Source: Microbulbifer hydrolyticus (lineage in GTDB: Bacteria; Pseudomonadota; Gammaproteobacteria; Pseudomonadales; Cellvibrionaceae). From it: a stretch of DNA of 64,000 nt. The stretch covers positions 744,001 through 808,000 of the forward strand of contig NZ_CP047491.1 of assembly GCF_009931115.1 (NCBI RefSeq). The letters are read 5' to 3'. How positions within the stretch are numbered: the first letter of the stretch is position 1; every line of letters begins with the position of its first letter. The translations under genes were made by a program, and so were the position numbers. The notes below the pieces were generated by a model, which was not told the DNA's origin, ran no database searches, and saw only the letters and a program-made list of their open reading frames with translations. Below, piece after piece: positions 1 to 8,320 of this stretch.

Positions 1-676
1 CCTGGATATCACTTTGTCGCTTGGTCAACACGGCAATCATACGAATGAAGTCTTCCTGTCCTTTCCAGCGGCTGAGCCTTCCGGGGAGCACCAGCCAGCG
101 GCGATCGCGCAGTTCCGGGAACTCTCCCAGGGTACCCTCCAGCCAGTCTGCAGGCTCGGGAATATCCGTAGAAAACTCTGTGGTGTCCACGCCGCGATAA
201 ATCACTTCCGGCGGCGCGCGAAGGTCGGCAGCATAATTGCCGAGCAGGTAGTCTTTGACGCAATCGGAGATGGCGATGACCTGCTCGCTGCGGGCCATTA
301 TTGCGCTGTAGCGGTTGATCGAATACAGGCCGTGGGCGGTACTGACCAGGCGTGGACGGGTAGCGGCGTCGAGTTTTTTCCAGGCCAGGTATGTGAGCCA
401 CGCGGGTACGCGAGAGCGCACGTGGACTATATCGGGTTGTAGGCTGCGGAACAGTCGGCGCAACGGGCGAACCTGTAGCAGGCTGGTCAGGGACTTTCTG
501 TGTACCGGCAGTGAAATGTGTCGGCTGCCCTCCATTTCGAGCTGTTCAACCAGGCGGCCACCGCTGGAAATAACGATGGAATCGTGACCGCCTTGAACCA
601 GCGCGCGGGCCATATCCAGGGTGCCGCGTTCTACGCCGCCGGCATTCAGGGCAGGTAGCAACTGGATAACTTTCAA
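1..676 (-). CDS. Glycosyltransferase, GT4/GT-B type (3' end outside window)
   Basis: The N-terminal 225 residues of a GT-B glycosyltransferase, probably adding a sugar to LPS or another surface glycan at the cytoplasmic face of the inner membrane. The start LKVIQLLPALNAGGVERG is the typical first strand and Gly-rich loop of family 4 transferases, and LVLPGRLSRWKGQEDFI near residues 200-216 opens the second Rossmann domain. No ATG is available in frame; I chose the TTG at 676-674 because GGGGGA lies about 6 bases upstream and the next residues match the family start. It lies 88 bases downstream of the O-antigen ligase gene on the same strand and is probably cotranscribed. The acceptor sugar cannot be told from sequence. 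Confidence 0.8.
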   Translation of the reverse strand, partial: MKVIQLLPALNAGGVERGTLDMARALVQGGHDSIVISSGGRLVEQLEMEGSRHISLPVHRKSLTSLLQVRPLRRLFRSLQPDIVHVRSRVPAWLTYLAWKKLDAATRPRLVSTAHGLYSINRYSAIMARSEQVIAISDCVKDYLLGNYAADLRAPPEVIYRGVDTTEFSTDIPEPADWLEGTLGEFPELRDRRWLVLPGRLSRWKGQEDFIRMIAVLTKRQSDIQ

Positions 677-764
677 CGCGCGATTCCCCCGCTCCAAACT
701 ACGTTGGTCAAACGGGGGATTATAGGGGACAGCGTGGGTGAATACAGGTGTGGGTGATGATGGA

Positions 765-2177
765 TCAGGGTTTCCCTGTCGTTGCCGCCTGTTGCCGCTT
801 TGCTGCCCACAACTGCGTTAGCAGGCCTCCGCCCACCACGGCCATCACAAAGCGGCCGCTATCGTAGAACAGGTAGGACTCGAACAGGTTTATGACGCCA
901 AAAAATACCGTAAAAGACAGGCAGAACACCACATTGCTACCAGAGACTAGGCCTGCGCGGTAGTAGCGCAGGCAACGGTTGACCAGCCAGTAAACCAGTG
1001 CGCCGAGCAGTAAAAGGCCAAGCAGGCCAAAATTTACGGTCAGGTCCAGGTAGCTGTTATGCAGGTGGCCAAAATTCTTTTTGATCTCATCGGGAAGGTT
1101 GTTCGAGTAATCGAAGATCAGGCTACGGCCGTTGCCTCCCCAGCCCACCAGTGGCCGCTGGGCGATCCACTGCAGTGATTCCGCCCAGGTGCGAATACGG
1201 ATTCCCGCACTGGAAAAGGGGAGGTTCTCCAGATCGCCCTGCTGTACCAGTGCGATGGTCTTTTGCTCCGCTTCCAGGCGGTGGCTGACGATTTCCCCAA
1301 AACCCAGGTAGCCGACCAGTGCCGCGGTACCGCAAGTGGCTATTGTGGCTGCGGCAATATAGCGGCGCTGGCCCTGGAAGCGTTTGCGCAGAGTGACAAT
1401 TGCTGCGCAGATGATCACCACCAGCGCGAACAGCATGCCTATCCAGCCACCGCGGGTCTGGGTCAGCACCAGTGCGGTGATGCAGATAATCAGGCTCAGC
1501 GCCCAGATTGCCCGGAAAACCCAGCACCCGGGGCGCGCTCGCAATATACCGGGCGCAAACGCCAGTAGTCCCAGTGCGCCGGTGCCAAACAGCATGGCGG
1601 TGTGCTGGGCGTTGTGCAGGCCGAAGTCCACGCGTGAACCGCTGATGCCCTGCTGCCACTCCTGCCAGCCACCGCCGGAAATCCACGGGGAAAGCAGTAG
1701 GCCGAGTAGCGCTGCGGCCCACAGGGTGTAAGTATTTCGCAGTTGTCCGCCCAGCAGTACGGCCACGGGGATCATCGCGAACCAATTGGTGAGGCGGTGC
1801 ACCTTGAATGAGGATTCCGCCCAGTGGGGGTGGGTTACCCAGGAGCAGCCCCAGGAAATCAGGGCTACGATAATAGCCGCAACGGCGAGCCAGACGATTC
1901 CTGAGCGCCGCAGGGAGACGCCATCCACCGGGCGCCCGTAGATGGCGAGCATCAGCAGTCCGCAAACGATGGCCAGCTGTGATGCTTTGTCCGGGACAGA
2001 GTCCAGGCTGATGCTGAAAAAGCCATAAACCAGTAGTGCGGGCACTCCGATGACTGGCAACCAGGCGCTGGTCTGCAGCAGGCGATTGGGTTGCCACCAT
2101 CGCTCCAGGTCAACTCGCTGGTAAAGGGAGCTGTTCGTAATGGGCTGGTCAGTGGGCGGAGTGGGTGGCGTAGTCAT
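765..2177 (-). CDS. waaL: O-antigen ligase / Wzy-type polymerase family membrane protein
   Basis: A 470-residue polytopic inner-membrane protein of the O-antigen ligase (Wzy_C) superfamily, which joins polymerised O-antigen to lipid A-core on the periplasmic side. About ten hydrophobic segments are visible. A large loop near residues 290-360 contains RIRTWAESLQWIAQRPLVGW and then GHLHNSYLDLTVNFGLLG, the region carrying the conserved Arg and His of the family. The frame stays open well upstream, but that part overlaps the divergent waaA start, so the ATG at 2177 is preferred. Neighbouring LPS genes favour a ligase over a capsule polymerase, but the two cannot be separated firmly without structure or genetics. 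Confidence 0.75.
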   Translation of the reverse strand: MTTPPTPPTDQPITNSSLYQRVDLERWWQPNRLLQTSAWLPVIGVPALLVYGFFSISLDSVPDKASQLAIVCGLLMLAIYGRPVDGVSLRRSGIVWLAVAAIIVALISWGCSWVTHPHWAESSFKVHRLTNWFAMIPVAVLLGGQLRNTYTLWAAALLGLLLSPWISGGGWQEWQQGISGSRVDFGLHNAQHTAMLFGTGALGLLAFAPGILRARPGCWVFRAIWALSLIICITALVLTQTRGGWIGMLFALVVIICAAIVTLRKRFQGQRRYIAAATIATCGTAALVGYLGFGEIVSHRLEAEQKTIALVQQGDLENLPFSSAGIRIRTWAESLQWIAQRPLVGWGGNGRSLIFDYSNNLPDEIKKNFGHLHNSYLDLTVNFGLLGLLLLGALVYWLVNRCLRYYRAGLVSGSNVVFCLSFTVFFGVINLFESYLFYDSGRFVMAVVGGGLLTQLWAAKRQQAATTGKP

Positions 2178-2335
2178 CGGGCGATTGGCTCGGGTACAGC
2201 AGAGTTCGACACTGCAGGACGTGGGTTGCACCGGCGTGGCGCGTATATGGGGTAGAATGCTACCAAACACAGGGTTCAAATCCACGGAATTTGTCCCCAC
2301 TCTGACAACCTTAACGGGCTTCAGCTGTAACCTTG

Positions 2336-3676
2336 ATGCGCCATCTTTATACCTGGTTTTTCCGGCTTTCCCTCCCGCTGATGCTACTGCATCTCTGGTG
2401 GCGCGGCCGCGCCGACCCGGCCTACCGCAAGCGCTGGAGTGAGCGGTTTGGGCTGGTGCCCAAACGCCCTGAGACGCGCCGGCGCTGGCGCGAGCGTTTT
2501 GGTGTGGTGCCGGACCGTGCGAGCCGGGCACCGCTGATCTGGATCCATTCGGTCTCTGTGGGAGAGACCCTGGCGGCTGTTCCACTGATCGAATCGCTGG
2601 CGGCGCGTCACCCGCGCTGGCAGTGGCTGGTCACTACCACCACGCCCACCGGTTCCCAGCGTGTACATGATGCGCTGGAGCCGATTCTCAACGGGCGCTT
2701 GCTGCACTATTACCTGCCGTTTGACCTGCCGGAGTGCCTGACGCCATTTCTCGATGCATTGCGTCCCAATATTCTTGTGAGTATGGAGACTGAACTCTGG
2801 CCTAACCTCCTTGCGGTGTGCAGCAAGCGGCAAATACCTGCAGTTTTGGTCAACGGACGCCTGAGCGAGAAGTCCGCGCGCGGCTACGGGCATTTTTCCC
2901 GACTGAGCCGGGAGATGCTGAGTCACCTCACCAGGGTGGTAGCGCAATACCCGGCAGATGCGGAGCGTTTCATCAAGCTGGGGGTGCCTCTAGAAAAGGT
3001 CTCTGCGGTGGGCAATATCAAATTTGACCTGCACATTGGTTCCGGGCTGGTCAGTGAAGCGCAGGCGCTTTCGCATCAGTGGCAGAGTGCCGGAAGCCGC
3101 CCCGTGTGGCTGGCGGCGAGCACACATGCGGGAGAAGACGAAATTGTGTTGCAGGCTTACGCGGCCCTGTGTGCAGAGTTTCCCCAGCTGTTGCTGGTAC
3201 TTGTGCCGCGCCATCCAACGCGTTTTGACAGTGTGGCGCGACTGTGTCGCGATCAGGGCTTGCGGGTGGTGCGGCGCAGTGATGGGACCCCGCCGGGTAT
3301 GGGAGACCGCGTTCTGCTGGGCGATACCATGGGTGAGTTACTGCGTTTTTATGGTGCCTGTGACGTAGCGTTCGTTGGGGGCAGCCTGGTGCCGGTGGGC
3401 GGGCACAACATGATCGAGCCGGCGGCCTGGGGCGTGCCGGTGGTCTGCGGGCCCTATCTGCACAATTTCAGTACCGTTTCAGGGCTGATGGAAGAAGTCG
3501 GTGGGCTGGTCGTGTGTGAAGATGCCGCAGGGCTGGCGCAACAGGTGGGCGACTGGCTGCGCGATGACCAGGGCCGCGAGGTTGCTGGCGCCCGCGCCCG
3601 TGAAGTGGCCGCACAGAACAGCGGTGCCCTGGCGCGCACCGTCAGTGAGGTGGAGACGCTGATGCAGGGCTATTGA
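2336..3676 (+). CDS. waaA: 3-deoxy-D-manno-octulosonic acid (Kdo) transferase
   Basis: WaaA (KdtA) transfers Kdo from CMP-Kdo to the lipid A precursor at the inner membrane. The 446-residue product has an N-terminal membrane anchor (YTWFFRLSLPLMLLHLWW), the HSVSVGETLAA motif with the presumed catalytic Glu, METELWPN, and the C-terminal donor site GDTMGELLRFYGACDVAFVG followed by GGHNMIEPAAWG. It is about 20 residues longer than the E. coli protein. The extra length comes from a tandem duplication just after the anchor: RKRWSERFGLVPKR is followed by RRRWRERFGVVPDR. The ATG at 2336 is preferred over the adjacent TTG at 2333; no strong ribosome site is seen. The gene is divergent from waaL. Confidence 0.95.
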   Translation: MRHLYTWFFRLSLPLMLLHLWWRGRADPAYRKRWSERFGLVPKRPETRRRWRERFGVVPDRASRAPLIWIHSVSVGETLAAVPLIESLAARHPRWQWLVTTTTPTGSQRVHDALEPILNGRLLHYYLPFDLPECLTPFLDALRPNILVSMETELWPNLLAVCSKRQIPAVLVNGRLSEKSARGYGHFSRLSREMLSHLTRVVAQYPADAERFIKLGVPLEKVSAVGNIKFDLHIGSGLVSEAQALSHQWQSAGSRPVWLAASTHAGEDEIVLQAYAALCAEFPQLLLVLVPRHPTRFDSVARLCRDQGLRVVRRSDGTPPGMGDRVLLGDTMGELLRFYGACDVAFVGGSLVPVGGHNMIEPAAWGVPVVCGPYLHNFSTVSGLMEEVGGLVVCEDAAGLAQQVGDWLRDDQGREVAGARAREVAAQNSGALARTVSEVETLMQGY

Positions 3677-3700
3677 GGGCTACTGGATATGGGCCCCGAA

Positions 3701-3733
3701 AAAGGCCGGTCGCGAAAGCGCCCGGCCTTTTTA
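3701..3733 (+). terminator. Rho-independent terminator after waaA
   Basis: An imperfect GC-rich hairpin (GGCCGG...CCGGCC with an inner CGC-GAAA-GCG) is followed by TTTTT. An A-run precedes the hairpin, so it may also stop transcription from the convergent minus-strand gene ending at 3772. Confidence 0.8.
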
Positions 3734-3771
3734 TTTGCTGTGATCAACCCTCAAAGGGGACATGTCCCGGT

Positions 3772-4671
3772 TCAGTGTTTGTCGGTCGCCTTGCGCACTT
3801 TGCTGCGAATCTGGGTATTCAATTTACTGCCGGTATAGCGGCCCTTGCTCACATGGCGGATACGGTAAACCCCGGGGATGTCCAGGGGCTCGCCCTGTGT
3901 GCCCAGTAGCCAGCGGAAGGCGCGGTCTTCATGCGCCTTGCACCAGCTGTCGGCAGGCTTCTGATAGTAGCTCAGGCTATCGCAGTAGCCGCCCGCACGG
4001 GCGATATCACCGTGCGCTATCTGTAGCGGGCCGGTAGCGCGGTCGCGGGTTTGCTCGACAAACCGGCTGTCGTCGATTCCGATCACGCGCAACTCCGACG
4101 GGTCAAAATTCAGCATGGGGTCGTCGTCGGCAAGCAGTGAGGTGATGCGCTCTCGGGACGGAAACACCAGGCTGTCCTGCCGCCCCTGCAGCAACTCGGC
4201 AAGGGTGTCGATACAGCCTTCGCGGAACATCAGGTCACAGTCCGTAAACCAGATCCAGTCCGCCTTGGTGGCCAGTGCCGCCTCATTGCGACCAATGGCC
4301 CGACGATACAGGGATTCTTTCGGTAGTTCGCACCAGTTCCAGGTCACCCCCGGCACTTGCTGCTTTGCAAAAAAGTCGAGAACCGCCGCAGTGCGGGTGT
4401 CTTCACGGTTGTAGTAGACGGTCATGGTGACCGTGGCCTTGGAAGGCGGGTAGAGTACCAGCGAGCTCAGCTGGTAAACCAGGAAGTGGGAGTACTGCCA
4501 GCAGTGGCTGACAATCTCGATATCCAGCACACCGGTGCGCGCTGCACGCTCGCTTTTCTTCGGCAGTGGTTTCTGAAACAGTGAGGCGGGGATCCAGCCG
4601 CTGGCAGCCAGGCGCAAGAAGCGACTGACAATCGGGTCCGACCAGTGTTTTTTCGGGGTGGTTGCATCCAT
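3772..4671 (-). CDS. Putative glycosyltransferase (GT-A, DxD type)
   Basis: A 299-residue protein with a GT-A-like fold signature: a central strand ending in WIWFTDCDLMF (residues about 139-149) gives the metal and nucleotide-sugar binding DCD motif, and KAHEDRAFRWLLG near the C terminus resembles the catalytic-base region of GT2/GT7 enzymes. No membrane segment or signal peptide is seen. It is the last of three genes on the minus strand (5593-6279, 4696-5562, 3772-4671) with gaps of 24 and 30 bases, so an operon is likely. Presumably it builds part of the LPS core or O-chain; donor and acceptor are unknown. Confidence 0.6.
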   Translation of the reverse strand: MDATTPKKHWSDPIVSRFLRLAASGWIPASLFQKPLPKKSERAARTGVLDIEIVSHCWQYSHFLVYQLSSLVLYPPSKATVTMTVYYNREDTRTAAVLDFFAKQQVPGVTWNWCELPKESLYRRAIGRNEAALATKADWIWFTDCDLMFREGCIDTLAELLQGRQDSLVFPSRERITSLLADDDPMLNFDPSELRVIGIDDSRFVEQTRDRATGPLQIAHGDIARAGGYCDSLSYYQKPADSWCKAHEDRAFRWLLGTQGEPLDIPGVYRIRHVSKGRYTGSKLNTQIRSKVRKATDKH

Positions 4672-4695
4672 GGTGAAGCTCTTTTACGAAGGCTG

Positions 4696-5562
4696 TCAGG
4701 GGGTGGGTTGCTTATTCAGCTCGTGATCATTCGGGCTGTAGCCGTTTTCGATTAACTGGCGTATGCCCTGCGGTGTTTCAACAATGCCTTCTTTGGCGAC
4801 GCGTACACGCAGGGCTTTGTTGCGGGCAACAATTTCCGGGTCTGCATAGCCTCGGGGGTGATCGAGGTGAACGCAGATCGCGTCGAAACGCACATGGCGC
4901 GGCTTGATTCCCAGGTTTTCCAGGCGCACGCCAAACTCCCGGTCGAGGCCACCCCAGGCCATTCGCTCATCAAAGCCATTGACCTTGAGAATATCTTCCC
5001 GCCAGGCTGAGGCATTGGAGCCTTTCAGGTTGCAGGCAGTCGGTGTGAGGCGGTTGAGCAGAGGTGCCCAGCGGGCACTGGCGCGCAGTTTCAGGGTTTT
5101 CCGCCGGGTTTTCAGACCATTGGCTTTGAGCCAGGCGTAATCAAAACAGCGCCCGCTGAGAATATCTTCACGGGTTATCGCTTCGCTGGTACTCATGGGC
5201 AGCTTGAAATAGCTGCCGGATAGGAAATACCCGGGGGCAGCACGGCGTTCGTGCACCGCGAGGAAGTCCGCGCGCGGAATACAGTCCCCATCGGTGAATA
5301 CGATGTAGTCGCCTCGGGCCTGGAGAATGGCCTTGTTGAGGATGCGGCATTTGCGGAAGCCGTCATCTTTCTGCCAGACATGGCGAATATCCAGCCCGGT
5401 TTCGCTGCGCATACGCGCTACCAGTTTGGCGGTTTCCGGGCCGGAGCCATCGTCCGCCACGATTACTTCCAGTGGCGGTACGCTCTGGCAGCTATACCCC
5501 CAAAGCACCTTCTCCAGCCAGACTGGGGAGTTATAGGTCGTCATGATGACGGAGATCTTCAT
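4696..5562 (-). CDS. Family 2 glycosyltransferase
   Basis: A 288-residue GT2 transferase. It starts with MKISVIMTTYNSPVWLEKVL, has VIVADDGSG (first nucleotide-binding Asp), VFTDGDCIPRADF (DxD-type metal site) and a C-terminal AWGGLDREFGVRL, the region that in galactosyltransferase-like GT2/GT7 enzymes supplies the catalytic base. The frame extends eight codons upstream to a TTG, but the ATG at 5562 matches the family N terminus exactly. It lies 30 bases downstream of the sulfotransferase-like gene and 24 bases upstream of the next transferase. The role is probably LPS core or O-unit assembly. Confidence 0.8.
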   Translation of the reverse strand: MKISVIMTTYNSPVWLEKVLWGYSCQSVPPLEVIVADDGSGPETAKLVARMRSETGLDIRHVWQKDDGFRKCRILNKAILQARGDYIVFTDGDCIPRADFLAVHERRAAPGYFLSGSYFKLPMSTSEAITREDILSGRCFDYAWLKANGLKTRRKTLKLRASARWAPLLNRLTPTACNLKGSNASAWREDILKVNGFDERMAWGGLDREFGVRLENLGIKPRHVRFDAICVHLDHPRGYADPEIVARNKALRVRVAKEGIVETPQGIRQLIENGYSPNDHELNKQPTP

Positions 5563-5592
5563 GGTGGGTAATTCCAGTGCAATCAAACAGTG

Positions 5593-6279
5593 TCAGAGTG
5601 TATAGCCATAGCGATCGGCCGCCCGCGCCAGCTCTTCGCGCAGTTCGCCGGGCAGCAGATCCAGAGTGATATCTTCACGTTTCTGGCCGCGAGTGTTCAC
5701 ATTTCGGGGGAGACTGTTGAAGGTCTCCTCGACCTCATCCTGCCGGTAGCTGAACTCGATCCTATCCAGGATGCGCAGCAGGAGCGGTAGGTCGAAGTCC
5801 TCGATCCGGTAGCGCAGGTATGCCTTGTTCCGAGACCTCGATTCTACCAGTGCATTCCAGTCGATCCAGAACCGGGCCAGCCATGCGGCCTGTTGCTCCA
5901 GGGGCAGGGCGGCGAACTCGGCTTTGTTCATCTTGGGGATGTGCGGCAGATGGCGATTGCGGAAACGGCCGTGTACCCAGCCCTTTTTCTGGCGCGAGCG
6001 GATGAACTCCAGCGGATGCCTGATTTGGTGGAAGACCTGTGTGCTGTCCGCGAGCAGGGGTAGCCACGGAGCGGCCTCCCACGCTGCCTCGCCGATGACC
6101 GGCGGCTTCCACCCCAGTTGGTGCAGGCCTCCGCGGGCGAGCAGGCCTCGCAACGGTGACGGTTTGCTGCCGGTAAAGAATTTCTCATGGGTGCACTGGC
6201 ACCCCAGTTGACTGAGAAGTCTGGCGGTGTAAGTAGTGCCGGATCGGCCGCAGCCGGTGATGACGAAGTGCTTGGCCAT
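5593..6279 (-). CDS. Sulfotransferase-family P-loop protein
   Basis: A 228-residue protein beginning MAKHFVITGCGRSGTTYTAR, the 5'-phosphosulfate binding loop of PAPS-dependent sulfotransferases (GxGRSGTT). VFHQIRHPLEFIRSR (residues about 83-97) matches the 3'-phosphate binding region with the conserved R-x-P. The ATG at 6279 is preferred because it sits directly before the P-loop strand and has GAG about 10 bases upstream; longer starts add unrelated residues. It is the first gene of the three-gene minus-strand operon, which suggests sulfation of a surface glycan, common in marine bacteria. The acceptor cannot be predicted, and a non-catalytic P-loop role is not excluded. Confidence 0.7.
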   Translation of the reverse strand: MAKHFVITGCGRSGTTYTARLLSQLGCQCTHEKFFTGSKPSPLRGLLARGGLHQLGWKPPVIGEAAWEAAPWLPLLADSTQVFHQIRHPLEFIRSRQKKGWVHGRFRNRHLPHIPKMNKAEFAALPLEQQAAWLARFWIDWNALVESRSRNKAYLRYRIEDFDLPLLLRILDRIEFSYRQDEVEETFNSLPRNVNTRGQKREDITLDLLPGELREELARAADRYGYTL

Positions 6280-6470
6280 ACTGGTCTCGGGGTATGTGCT
6301 GAGCCGAATCCGTGGCACAAAACGGCGCATTCTAGGGCTTTTTCCCGGTAACTGCACCCTGCGTCTATCTTAGTGCGCGACCGCGGTGGTGCCTGCAAGT
6401 GATGATCGGCTCACGACCAGTGTGGGTCGACTTCTGGTATGCTGCGCGAAATTTCCACGGACGCCGAGAA

Positions 6471-7370
6471 ATGCATATTTTTGTTTTCTCCTACAACAGA
6501 GGCCCCTTTCTTGAGAACTGCATTCGTTCCATCGAGGCCTGCGCACCGCAATGCGGATTGACGGTCATCGATGACGGCAGTGACGACCCGGATACCCGCC
6601 GGGTTCTGGCTGAGGTTGGTGAGCGGCACCGGGTAGTGGATAAGACCGCAGAGTCCGGTCACAAGCTCGGCGGGCTGTACGCCAATATGCAGGCCGCCTT
6701 TGAAATGGCGTCCGACGACGAGCTGATCTGCTTCCTGCAGGACGATACCCAGATGGTGCGCCCCCTGTCAGACAAAGACATAGAGGAGCTGAGGCAGAGC
6801 TTTGCCCGGCAACCGGATCTGGGTTTCATCTCCCCGGCGTTCGTGCGGGGTATCTCCCTGAAAAAGAAGGCAGATCGGGATTTTCGTTTCGATGCTGGGC
6901 GCAACTTCTGGTTCTGGTATCCGCGCAAGCGCTCCACGGGCACCTGGTTTTCAGCGTTGCTCATCGCTGACCCACGCCGCTTGCGCGCGGTGGACTGGCA
7001 TTTTGAAGTGGGAGAGTCGGTCAATAACCGCAAGGCGGCAAAAATTTTCTGCCGTATGGCGCGAATGCGCGCGCCATTTTCCATGTGGCTGCCCAACGGG
7101 CGGGCCTATCGTGGCAAGCAGAAGTCTTTGGCGCTGCGTTTTGGTGAGTGGTCACGTCGCTGCGGGCTGTATCCGCTGGAAATAATGAGCGATCAGGACG
7201 TTGAGGCATTAAAATCGGCGGAGCCCGCGCGATTGCCGGTCGCGGAAGAGTGTCTGAAGACGACCCGCGGAAAAATCAAGACGCCATGGGCATATGACCC
7301 CATGCAGGGTGCCGGCTGGCTCAAGTTGCTGGACCGTGCGGAGCGAAAAGTACGCGGGCTGTTTTCCTGA
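6471..7370 (+). CDS. Family 2-like glycosyltransferase
   Basis: A 299-residue GT-A protein starting MHIFVFSYNRGPFLENCI, with LTVIDDGSDDPDT (nucleotide binding) and ICFLQDDTQMV, a DD in place of the usual DxD. Later segments such as FWFWYPRKRSTGTWFSALL are not typical of chain-forming GT2 enzymes, so the substrate is open. The ATG at 6471 fits the family N terminus; 24 upstream codons are open but carry no similarity. It runs divergently from the sulfotransferase operon. The 207 bases between this gene and the Kdo kinase show no terminator and no recognised feature. Probably LPS core modification. Confidence 0.7.
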   Translation: MHIFVFSYNRGPFLENCIRSIEACAPQCGLTVIDDGSDDPDTRRVLAEVGERHRVVDKTAESGHKLGGLYANMQAAFEMASDDELICFLQDDTQMVRPLSDKDIEELRQSFARQPDLGFISPAFVRGISLKKKADRDFRFDAGRNFWFWYPRKRSTGTWFSALLIADPRRLRAVDWHFEVGESVNNRKAAKIFCRMARMRAPFSMWLPNGRAYRGKQKSLALRFGEWSRRCGLYPLEIMSDQDVEALKSAEPARLPVAEECLKTTRGKIKTPWAYDPMQGAGWLKLLDRAERKVRGLFS

Positions 7371-7577
7371 TCCGGCTTCCCTGGCCATATTTTCCTGGCT
7401 CGTTATTCGAGGTGCGCCGTCGAGATGCACTTTCGAGAGATGCTCTTGGGCTGAGCGCTGTGGATATCTGCGCTCAGGCGTTAGAATTACCAGAATTTAC
7501 AACAGTTAAATAACACAGGTCACAGGCCCGGCAATTTGTGCTGGTCGATGTTTCACTGTGTTTTGAGGGGATTTCCG

Positions 7578-8300
7578 GTGGGGTATCGGCAATTCAAAAG
7601 CGGGCGCGCCAGACTTATCTACGACGATGAAATCGTCGGCGCGGACTGTGAGAAGCTTTTCCATCGAGAATGGTTGCAAGCCAACAGCCACTGTGCGCTG
7701 GTGGAGCGTGGCAAGGCGGTAATGTTTGAGTACAACGGCGTGGAGCTGGTGTTCAAGCAGTATCATCGCGGTGGTCTCGCAGGTCGTCTGGTGGAAAAGT
7801 CCTACCTCTACAGTCGCCTGCCCAATACCCGGGTATGGCGCGAATTCAACATGTTGCGTGAAATGCGTGAGCTGGGCCTGCCTGTTCCACGGCCGGTTGC
7901 GGCGCGCTGCGTCAGCGTTCCCCCGCTGGCTTATCGAGGCGCGATGATTACCGAGCGTGTTGCGGATTCGAAAACGCTGACCGAAGTGCTGTGTGAAAAA
8001 ACGCTGGATAACGCGAGCTGGGAAAAGCTGGGCGGTCTGATCGCGCATTTTCACGCAAAGAACGTCTACCACGCAGATCTGAATGCCAACAATATTCTGC
8101 TGACCGGAAGTGGTGACTTTTACCTGATTGATTTCGACAAGGGGGTAATGCGAAAAGCCCTTTCCCGTCAGGATGCGCTATCCAATGTGGCCAGACTGCG
8201 GCGCTCCCTCGACAAGTTGCAGGGGCGGCTCTCACCGTTTCACTTTTCCAGTGACAATTGGCAGGCCCTTGAAAGGGGCTACGCCGCAGCCGCGGGCTAA
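7578..8300 (+). CDS. kdkA: 3-deoxy-D-manno-octulosonic acid kinase
   Basis: A 240-residue member of the KdkA/WaaP lipopolysaccharide kinase family, which phosphorylates Kdo of the inner core with ATP in the cytoplasm. HADLNANNILL (residues about 169-179) is the catalytic loop with Asp and Asn, and YLIDFDKG supplies the metal-binding Asp. VFKQYHRGG near residue 60 holds the ATP-binding Lys. The start is decided by the ribosome site: AGGGG at 7566-7570 lies 7 bases before the GTG at 7578, giving a length close to the Haemophilus enzyme; the TTG and ATG upstream lack such a site. Together with waaA in the same cluster it predicts a phosphorylated Kdo in the LPS. Confidence 0.85.
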   Translation: MGYRQFKSGRARLIYDDEIVGADCEKLFHREWLQANSHCALVERGKAVMFEYNGVELVFKQYHRGGLAGRLVEKSYLYSRLPNTRVWREFNMLREMRELGLPVPRPVAARCVSVPPLAYRGAMITERVADSKTLTEVLCEKTLDNASWEKLGGLIAHFHAKNVYHADLNANNILLTGSGDFYLIDFDKGVMRKALSRQDALSNVARLRRSLDKLQGRLSPFHFSSDNWQALERGYAAAAG

Positions 8301-8320
8301 TCAAAAAAAGGCGCCGGGCG

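Noticed and set aside
2178-2585. N-terminal extension of the O-antigen ligase by 136 codons
   Set aside because: It overlaps the start of waaA and contains no hydrophobic or family sequence.
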